A DNA stretch of 21,229 nucleotides, taken from contig CAYXKL010000039.1 in the NCBI GenBank assembly GCA_964464825.1, forward strand, positions 1 through 21,229, written 5' to 3'. Source of the DNA: DYJK01 sp964464825 (lineage in GTDB: Bacteria > Bacteroidota > Ignavibacteria > Ignavibacteriales > Melioribacteraceae). Below the pieces are notes generated by a model, which was not told the origin of the DNA, made no database searches, and saw nothing but the letters and a program-made list of their open reading frames with translations. Of the stretch, positions 15,136 to 21,229 are shown piece by piece (the stretch's first letter is position 1; each line of letters begins with the position of its first letter). A program made the translations under genes and the position numbers.

Positions 15136-17982
15136 ATGAACTCATTTAATAAAATAATCATCAAAGGCGCACGGGAACACAACCTTAAGAACATAGATCT
15201 TGAGATTCCACGTGATTCTCTGGTAGTAGTTACCGGTTTATCAGGTTCAGGAAAATCTTCTTTGGCATTCGATACAATTTATGCAGAAGGACAAAGAAGA
15301 TATATAGAATCACTTTCATCGTATGCACGCCAATTTCTAAATATGCTTGAGAAACCGGATGTTGATCTAATAGAAGGATTGAGTCCGGCTATTTCAATCG
15401 AGCAGAAATCAACTTCGGGAAATCCTCGTTCAACTGTTGGGACAGTAACAGAAATATATGACTACCTAAGATTATTGTATGCAAGAGTTGGTAAAGTTTA
15501 TTGTTATAACTGCGGCAGACCGGTAGAGAAACAATCATCAGAACAAATAATCGATACAATTTTAAAAGATTTTGAAGAGAAGAAAATTCAACTTCTTGCA
15601 CCGGTGGTAAGAGGTAGGAAAGGACATTACCGTGAATTATTTGAAGAAATTCTTCGGGATGGATTTTTACGTGTTCGCGTTGATAAAGTGATTCATGAAT
15701 TAATCGATGATTTTAAAGTAACTCGATACAAAACACACGATATTGAAATTGTAATTGATCGTCTTAAAGTTGATCAGTCATCACGCTACAGAATCAGGCA
15801 ATCAGTAGAAGTTGCATTAAATTATGGGAATGGTAACTTAATTGTGTTTGATGGTGAAAATGATTTCTGGTTCAGCAGAAATTTTGCATGTGCACATTGC
15901 GGAATCGGTTTCCAGGAATTAGCGCCAAATTCATTTTCCTTTAATTCTCCTTATGGTTCTTGCCCTGATTGTGATGGACTAGGCGAGAAAAAAGAATTGG
16001 ATGAAAATTTAATCATCCCTGATTGGGAAAAAACAATTAACGAAGAAGGAATCCTTGCTATAGGCAGACCGCGTAATATTTGGTTTTTCAATCAGCTTGA
16101 AAGTATTGCAGAAAAATTCGGATTCAATTATGACACTCCGCTAAAAGATTTAACTAAAGAACAAGTTGATGTATTAATGCACGGTACAAAAGAAAAAATT
16201 CCTTTTAAGTATACTTATGGCGGCGTAAGAACTGTTACGTACATGCACAAATTTGGCGGTGTCCTGAATTACATTAAGCATTATTACGATTCAACTTCTT
16301 CAAATAAGATTCGTGAATGGGCTGAATCTTATATGAACACTAAAAGATGCTCAACTTGTAATGGCGGCAGATTGAAAAAAGAATCGCTTGCTGTTAATAT
16401 TAAAGATAAAAACATAGCAGAGGTAACTTCACTTTCAATTGAGAGATGTTTGAAATTCTTTTCACAAATTAATTTTACAGATAGAGAAGAAATTATTGCA
16501 AGACAGATTATGAAAGAGATAAAATCGCGTCTGCAATTTTTATTGAATGTTGGTTTAGATTATCTAACTTTAGATCGTTCAGCAAGAACACTATCGGGCG
16601 GGGAATCGCAAAGGATTCGTTTAGCTACACAGATTGGTTCACAGCTTTCAGGTGTTTTGTATGTACTGGATGAACCGAGCATAGGTCTGCACCAGTCTGA
16701 TAATGTTAAACTGATTAATTCTTTAAAAAACTTACGCGATCTTGGAAATTCAATAATTGTTGTTGAGCACGACCGAGAAACAATTGAAAGTTCGGATTAT
16801 ATTGTTGATCTTGGTCCGCGTGCCGGAGAACATGGCGGTGAAGTTTGTATTAATGGTAATACTGATGAGATATTAAATTCCAAAAATGGTTTTGGTTCTC
16901 TTACAATCCAATATTTGAAAAATAGAAAAAGAATTGAAATACCTGAGAAACGGAAGAAAGGGAATGGCAAATATTTAGAGTTGAAAGGGGCATCTGGCAA
17001 TAATCTTAAAAATGTGAATATGAAAATCCCTCTTGGTACTTTTACTGCGGTAACCGGAGTAAGCGGTTCGGGTAAATCATCTTTAATAAATGAAACACTT
17101 GTAAAAATTTTATTCAGAAAAATTTACGATTCTAAAGTTGTACCTCTAACTTATAAAGAAATAAAAGGTCTTGAATACATCGACAAAATAATTGAAATAG
17201 ATCAATCACCAATCGGCAGAACACCGCGATCTAATCCGGCAACATATACCGGTTTGTTTACACATATCCGCGATCTTTTTGCACAACTGCCAGAATCCAA
17301 AGTAAGAGGATATGGTGCCGGTAGATTCAGCTTTAATGTTAGCGGTGGCAGATGCGATGGGTGTGAAGGTGATGGACTGAAAAAAATAGAAATGAATTTC
17401 CTACCAGATGTTTATGTTGTTTGTGAAGTTTGCAACGGAAAAAGATATAACAGAGAAACACTTGAAATATTGTACAAAACAAAATCGATCTCTGATGTAT
17501 TAGATATGCGTGTTGAAGATGCTGTAACTTTCTTTGAGGATTATCCGGCTTTATCGAGAAAAATAAAATCATTAAATGATGTGGGGCTTGGTTATTTAAA
17601 ACTCGGGCAGCAAGCAACAACATTATCTGGCGGAGAAGCCCAACGTGTGAAACTTGCTACGGAATTAAGTAAAATTGGTACCGGGAAAACTCTTTATGTA
17701 CTTGATGAACCGACTACCGGTCTTCATTTTGAAGATGTGAACATTTTATTAAAAGTTTTAAATCAACTTGTTGAGAAAGGCAATACAGTAATTGTTGTTG
17801 AACATAATCTCGATGTAATTAAGGTTGCCGATTATATCATTGATCTTGGTCCAGGCGGTGGTGAGTATGGTGGTGAAATTATTGCTGCTGGAACTCCTGA
17901 AGAAATTGCGGAGAATAAAAACAGTATTACCGGCAAATTTTTGAAAAAAGAATTATCAAGAAAAATAATAGGTGAAATATGA
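15136..17982 (+). CDS. uvrA: Excinuclease ABC subunit A (UvrA)
   Basis: UvrA recognises DNA damage with UvrB in nucleotide excision repair. I chose ATG 15136 (948 residues) because the family begins just before IKGAREHNLKNID; a TTG at 15112 would add 8 residues. Two ABC ATPase modules are complete. They have Walker A GLSGSGKS (34-41) and GVSGSGKS (about 640-647), signatures LSGGESQR (about 486) and LSGGEAQR (about 829), and Walker B VLDEPSIGLH and VLDEPTTGLH. Zinc modules are seen as CAHC with CPDC (from about residue 252, 20-residue spacing as in E. coli) and CDGC with CEVC near 740-775, plus CYNCG near 123 and CSTCNGG. It overlaps the next gene by ATGA. Nothing suggests it is not the housekeeping copy. 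Confidence 0.97.
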   Translation: MNSFNKIIIKGAREHNLKNIDLEIPRDSLVVVTGLSGSGKSSLAFDTIYAEGQRRYIESLSSYARQFLNMLEKPDVDLIEGLSPAISIEQKSTSGNPRSTVGTVTEIYDYLRLLYARVGKVYCYNCGRPVEKQSSEQIIDTILKDFEEKKIQLLAPVVRGRKGHYRELFEEILRDGFLRVRVDKVIHELIDDFKVTRYKTHDIEIVIDRLKVDQSSRYRIRQSVEVALNYGNGNLIVFDGENDFWFSRNFACAHCGIGFQELAPNSFSFNSPYGSCPDCDGLGEKKELDENLIIPDWEKTINEEGILAIGRPRNIWFFNQLESIAEKFGFNYDTPLKDLTKEQVDVLMHGTKEKIPFKYTYGGVRTVTYMHKFGGVLNYIKHYYDSTSSNKIREWAESYMNTKRCSTCNGGRLKKESLAVNIKDKNIAEVTSLSIERCLKFFSQINFTDREEIIARQIMKEIKSRLQFLLNVGLDYLTLDRSARTLSGGESQRIRLATQIGSQLSGVLYVLDEPSIGLHQSDNVKLINSLKNLRDLGNSIIVVEHDRETIESSDYIVDLGPRAGEHGGEVCINGNTDEILNSKNGFGSLTIQYLKNRKRIEIPEKRKKGNGKYLELKGASGNNLKNVNMKIPLGTFTAVTGVSGSGKSSLINETLVKILFRKIYDSKVVPLTYKEIKGLEYIDKIIEIDQSPIGRTPRSNPATYTGLFTHIRDLFAQLPESKVRGYGAGRFSFNVSGGRCDGCEGDGLKKIEMNFLPDVYVVCEVCNGKRYNRETLEILYKTKSISDVLDMRVEDAVTFFEDYPALSRKIKSLNDVGLGYLKLGQQATTLSGGEAQRVKLATELSKIGTGKTLYVLDEPTTGLHFEDVNILLKVLNQLVEKGNTVIVVEHNLDVIKVADYIIDLGPGGGEYGGEIIAAGTPEEIAENKNSITGKFLKKELSRKIIGEI

Positions 17983-18338
17983 AAAACAGTATTAATGAAT
18001 TCCGTGCATACCGCACTGAAATGAATGACAGAATTCTTAATTCGGGTTTCAGGGATTTTAATAAATTTTTTGCTCTCGATAATAAAGCATATATAAACGG
18101 TGCTCTGCCGGCTAAAACTAAAGAACTGATGGGTTTGGCAGCATCAATGGTCTTAAGATGTAATGATTGTATTCTTTATCATATTGATAGATCGATTGAA
18201 GAAGGTGCAACTGAACAAGAATTGTATGAAACATTCAATGTTGCTTTGATAGTAGGCGGATCGATAGTAATACCTCATTTACGCTATGCAGTTGAAAAAA
18301 TGGACGAAATATTCAGAGAAAGAAATGCCGGGAAATAA
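17979..18338 (+). CDS. AhpD-like / carboxymuconolactone decarboxylase family protein
   Basis: A 119-residue helical protein with the redox form of the family signature: E49-x11-C61-x2-C64-x3-H68 (within KELMGLAASMVLRCNDC then ILYH). In AhpD-like members the two cysteines and histidine relay act in peroxide or disulfide reduction; true gamma-carboxymuconolactone decarboxylases lack this thiol pair. The conserved tail with GATEQELYETFNVALIVGG (76-94) is also typical. It overlaps uvrA by 4 nt and the following deaminase by 14 nt, so it is in the same transcript. Substrate cannot be assigned. Confidence 0.88.
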   Translation: MKNSINEFRAYRTEMNDRILNSGFRDFNKFFALDNKAYINGALPAKTKELMGLAASMVLRCNDCILYHIDRSIEEGATEQELYETFNVALIVGGSIVIPHLRYAVEKMDEIFRERNAGK

Positions 18339-19677
18339 ATTAATTTTAGCTTCGCGAATTGTTACTTGCAACAGCAATGATTCTGTTTTGATTAATCATG
18401 CTATAGAAATTTCAGATGATACAATTACACGTATAGCTCCGTTACAGCAGTTTGATTTAAGCAAGTTTAACGGGGAGATGTATGATTATTCAACTTACAC
18501 ATTAATCCCAGGATTTGTACAAACACATGTTCATTTATGTCAAACATTGTTCCGTGGACTTGCAGATGATCTTGAATTATTAGATTGGCTTCAAAAGAAA
18601 ATATTTCCTTATGAAAACGCTCACAACGTAAATTCTTTAAGCGCATCAGTAAGATTGGGACTGTATGAATTACTTAGCGGCGGTACAACAACTATTGTTG
18701 ATATGGGTACACTGAATCATCAAGAAATAATTTTTGATGAACTGATCTATTCTAAGATTCGTGCTTTTGCCGGTAAGTGTATGATTGATGAAAATGATTT
18801 GTATGGAAAGTTTAAGGAAACTACCGAAGAAAATATAAAGACTTCTTATGAATATGCTAAAAAATTTCACAATTCTTCGGATGGAAGAATTAAATATGCT
18901 TTTGCTCCGCGATTTGCTTTATCATGTTCAGAAAAATTGATGAAAGAAACAAAAGAAATGATGAAAGACTTTGAAGGTTCATTTTTCCATACACATTCCT
19001 CAGAGAATAAGAATGAAGTAAAAGCTGTAAGAAATAAATATGGTAAAGAGAACATAGAATATTTTGATTCACTAAATTTATTAGATGATCATACGATACT
19101 TGCACATTGCATCCATTTGAACGATAATGAAGTAAATACTTTAAAAACAAAATCTGCAAGAGTAGCACATTGCCCATCATCAAATTTAAAATTAGGTTCC
19201 GGTATAGCACAAATACCAAGATATCTTAAAGAAGGAATTTCAGTTTCTTTAGGTGCAGATGGCGCACCTTGTAATAACAATCTGAGTGCTTTTACAGAAA
19301 TGCGTCTCGCCTCGTTGATTCAAAAATCGATTCATAATTCGACAGTGATGGATGCTAAAACAGTTTTTAAACTCGCAACAATTGATGGGGCGAAAGCTCT
19401 TCATATGCAGAATGAAATAGGAAGTATTGAAATAGGGAAAAAAGCAGATTTAGTTTTATTGGATCTAGAACGTTCAGAATTTCCGTTAGATAAATCAGGT
19501 GATGGTATTTATTCATCAATAGTTTATTCTGCATCAAAAGAAAATGTTAAGGAAGTTATGATTGGCGGTGAGTGGATCGTTGCTAACGGTGAAGTTTTAT
19601 TTTATGATGAGAATGAACTTGTTGAAGAAGGTAAATCTGAATTAATGAAACTGTTGAGCAGAGCACATTCTTTTTAA
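18325..19677 (+). CDS. Amidohydrolase, MTA/SAH (5'-deoxyadenosine) deaminase-like
   Basis: A 450-residue metal-dependent hydrolase if started at ATG 18325 (inside the 3' end of the previous gene); an upstream ATG at 18286 would add 13 residues that do not look conserved. Metal ligands expected for the family are visible: H68-x-H70 in GFVQTHVHLCQTLFRGLADD, H224 with the catalytic-type E227 in HTHSSE, H261 in LAHCIHL and D312 in LGADGAPCNNNLS. The pattern fits the methylthioadenosine / S-adenosylhomocysteine / 5'-deoxyadenosine deaminase group of the ATZ/TRZ-like amidohydrolases, which salvage by-products of SAM and radical-SAM reactions. Other deaminases of the group (guanine, 8-oxoguanine or triazine type) share these motifs, so the exact substrate is uncertain. 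Confidence 0.85.
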   Translation: MPGNKLILASRIVTCNSNDSVLINHAIEISDDTITRIAPLQQFDLSKFNGEMYDYSTYTLIPGFVQTHVHLCQTLFRGLADDLELLDWLQKKIFPYENAHNVNSLSASVRLGLYELLSGGTTTIVDMGTLNHQEIIFDELIYSKIRAFAGKCMIDENDLYGKFKETTEENIKTSYEYAKKFHNSSDGRIKYAFAPRFALSCSEKLMKETKEMMKDFEGSFFHTHSSENKNEVKAVRNKYGKENIEYFDSLNLLDDHTILAHCIHLNDNEVNTLKTKSARVAHCPSSNLKLGSGIAQIPRYLKEGISVSLGADGAPCNNNLSAFTEMRLASLIQKSIHNSTVMDAKTVFKLATIDGAKALHMQNEIGSIEIGKKADLVLLDLERSEFPLDKSGDGIYSSIVYSASKENVKEVMIGGEWIVANGEVLFYDENELVEEGKSELMKLLSRAHSF

Positions 19678-19692
19678 TTAAATCGGTGATTA

Positions 19693-20280
19693 ATGAAAAT
19701 TATTTTTGCAAGCCAAAATAAGGGCAAGATAAAAGAAGTAAAAGCTATTTTTAATAATTCACATTTTGAAATTGTATCTCTTTTTGATCTAGGCAACAAC
19801 ATTGATATTGAGGAAACCGGGGATACATTCAGAGATAATGCTTTATTAAAAGCACAAACTGTTTATGAATTATATAAAGAACCAGTTGTATCCGACGATT
19901 CCGGTTTGATGATTGAACAATTAGGCGGAAGACCGGGAGTTATTTCTGCACGCTATGCTGGTGAAGGTTGTACGTTTGCAGATAATAATCTAAAAGTGAT
20001 TAGTGAATTATCTGAATTTCCGGAACCGCACAAGGCTAAATTTGTTAGTACAGCAATTTTTTATGATGGGAGTAATATTATTGAATCTGTTGGCGAACTA
20101 CACGGTATTATTATTAAAGAGCAGAGAGGTACGGGTGGGTTTGGTTATGATCCTATCTTTATTCCCGATGGCTATGATAAAACTATCAGCGAATTAGATT
20201 TCGAATTGAAGAATAAGATAAGTCATAGAGCTAAGTCGTTTGAAAAATTAAAAGAATTATTAGTCAATAAATATTTTTAA
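19693..20280 (+). CDS. rdgB: Non-canonical purine NTP pyrophosphatase (RdgB/HAM1)
   Basis: A 195-residue enzyme that hydrolyses dITP, XTP and ITP to monophosphates, removing deaminated purines from the nucleotide pool. Motifs are complete: SQNKGK (7-12) binding phosphate, SDDSGL (67-72) with the catalytic aspartates, GRPGVISARYAGE (79-91), GTGGFGYDPIF (147-157) and SHRAKS (177-182). Length is normal. It starts 15 nt after the deaminase stop, so it belongs to the uvrA transcript, and it converges with menG. Confidence 0.95.
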   Translation: MKIIFASQNKGKIKEVKAIFNNSHFEIVSLFDLGNNIDIEETGDTFRDNALLKAQTVYELYKEPVVSDDSGLMIEQLGGRPGVISARYAGEGCTFADNNLKVISELSEFPEPHKAKFVSTAIFYDGSNIIESVGELHGIIIKEQRGTGGFGYDPIFIPDGYDKTISELDFELKNKISHRAKSFEKLKELLVNKYF

Positions 20281-20327
20281 TACTTCTACATAATTTTATT
20301 AATAAGGAAGGGGTTAATATTCAGATT

Positions 20328-21020
20328 TTATTTTTCTGCAATTACAACTTGCACTAAACCAAATGAGAGTGAATATTTATTAACCTTTCTAAATCCGCTT
20401 AGTTTTAATAATTCAATAAGATCAACTTTTTTATCAAATTCATCAACAGATTCAGGAAGATATTTGTAAGCTTCTTTGTCTTTGGATATCAGTCTTCCTA
20501 TCCACGGTAAAATTCTATTAAAGTATAATAGATAGAAACTTCTAACTAATTTATTTCCCGGAAGCCGGAATTCTAAAATTGTAACTTTACCTTCATTTTT
20601 TAGTACCCGGTAAAAAGAATTAAATCCTTCCTTTATATCGTAAAAGTTTCGGACACCGAATGCTACAGTTATATTTGTAAAAGTATTCTCTTTAAAAGGT
20701 AAATTCTCTGCAACCGACTGAACGTTTTTACCTTTTATCCAATCAGCTTTTTTATTGAATAGTTTCAGCATATTGTAGGAAAAATCCGCACCGAATATAT
20801 TTTTAACACCAAACTTGTGCGCAGAAATAGAAAAATCACCAGTACCACATGCAATATCAAGAAGAATAGCATCCGTATTAATTTGTGTTAATTTTAATGC
20901 TTTGCTTCGCCAGTAAATGTCAATTCCCAGACTTAGAAAATGATTTAAAAAATCATAACGATAAGAGATTGTATCAAATATTCTCTTTACACGATTTTTT
21001 TTTGTTAATGATTCTTCCAT
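20328..21020 (-). CDS. menG: Demethylmenaquinone / 2-methoxy-6-polyprenyl-benzoquinol methyltransferase
   Basis: A 230-residue SAM-dependent methyltransferase of the UbiE/MenG family, which completes menaquinone (or ubiquinone) synthesis. The family N-terminal motif is FDTISYRYDFLNHFLSLG (about 15-32) followed by DIYWR. SAM-binding motif I is LLDIACGTGDFS (54-65), an acidic loop (GADFSYNML) follows, and FGVRNFYD and VTILEF-R-P are the later family motifs. For the inferred host group menaquinone is the likely quinone, hence MenG. It converges with rdgB across 47 nt in which I see no clear terminator hairpin. Confidence 0.93.
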   Translation of the reverse strand: MEESLTKKNRVKRIFDTISYRYDFLNHFLSLGIDIYWRSKALKLTQINTDAILLDIACGTGDFSISAHKFGVKNIFGADFSYNMLKLFNKKADWIKGKNVQSVAENLPFKENTFTNITVAFGVRNFYDIKEGFNSFYRVLKNEGKVTILEFRLPGNKLVRSFYLLYFNRILPWIGRLISKDKEAYKYLPESVDEFDKKVDLIELLKLSGFRKVNKYSLSFGLVQVVIAEK

Positions 21021-21068
21021 TTGATTATTCTAATTGCTTATATTTTAATCAAGTTATAATGAAAAATT

Positions 21069-21229
21069 ATGAACCCTTATTTAGCAGCAATAAAAATTAA
21101 TATTTGTTCAATCTGTGTTGATTCAAATGAAAACGGCAGATGCAGATTGAATGAAAAGGAAACATGTGCCGTTGAATTATATCTTCCTTTAATTATTGAA
21201 ATTGTTCATACTGCAGAAACAGATGATAT
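21069..21229 (+). CDS. Small cysteine-rich protein, N-terminal part
   Basis: The frame begins at ATG 21069, 48 nt upstream of and divergent from menG, and is open to the window edge (53 codons seen). It has ICSICVDSNENGRC then LNEKETCAVELYLPLI, i.e. CxxC followed by two more cysteines within 20 residues. I have an impression of a small family of hypothetical proteins with this spacing and a following 'LPLIVEAI'-type helix, probably metal or cluster binding, but cannot name it. The rest of the gene lies outside the window. Confidence 0.6.
   Translation, partial: MNPYLAAIKINICSICVDSNENGRCRLNEKETCAVELYLPLIIEIVHTAETDD

Noticed and set aside
17339..17623. Open frame on the - strand within uvrA
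   Set aside because: Antisense shadow of a highly conserved gene.
20281..20327. Bidirectional terminator between rdgB and menG
   Set aside because: No convincing inverted repeat with flanking T-run is present in the 47-nt gap.

Overview
The window is AT-rich DNA that falls into two parts. Bases 1 to about 12,556 are the late tail and fibre module of a prophage (or integrated phage remnant) with a long, siphovirus-like tail, all on the + strand. Bases about 14,433 to 21,229 look like ordinary chromosome: a YigZ/IMPACT protein, UvrA, an AhpD-like protein, an amidohydrolase/deaminase, RdgB and MenG/UbiE. The gene content and the signal peptides, several of which end in Ala-Gln or Gly-Gln with Gln at +1, suggest Bacteroidota or the related Ignavibacteriota. 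This is an inference: no rRNA or tRNA gene is visible to settle it.

Phage part, left to right: a gene cut by the window edge; a tail assembly chaperone pair joined by a probable -1 ribosomal frameshift on an A9 run; the tape measure protein; a tail-tip/baseplate protein; a large fibre carrying a Sec-type signal peptide; two small proteins with signal peptides or anchors (one with several membrane segments, one coiled coil, a possible lysis pair); four small structural or fibre proteins that share modules; and a polysaccharide lyase-like protein that probably acts as a depolymerase. Genes are tightly packed with 1-14 nt overlaps or short gaps, many with Shine-Dalgarno sequences. Head, packaging, integrase and lysogeny genes are not in the window and would lie to the left.

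Boundary (12,557-14,432): three genes on the opposite strand end against the tail operon. Two are small paralogues that look like degenerate GIY-YIG domain proteins; the third is a single-pass membrane protein of unknown function. They may be prophage cargo genes or chromosomal genes. The prophage edge probably lies here, but no attachment-site duplication can be seen with only one end present.

Chromosomal part: yigZ and uvrA diverge from an 80-nt gap. uvrA, the AhpD-like gene, the deaminase and rdgB follow each other with overlaps or a short gap and probably form an operon, with a loose theme of DNA repair and nucleotide-pool cleaning. menG converges on it, and a cysteine-rich protein starts at the right edge.

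The points most worth a second look are the frameshift site, the run of signal peptides inside a tail module (one apparently encoded by a dispersed-repeat-like sequence), the degenerate GIY-YIG pair and the module sharing among fibre genes. I did not find clear evidence for a wholly new defence or mobile system.
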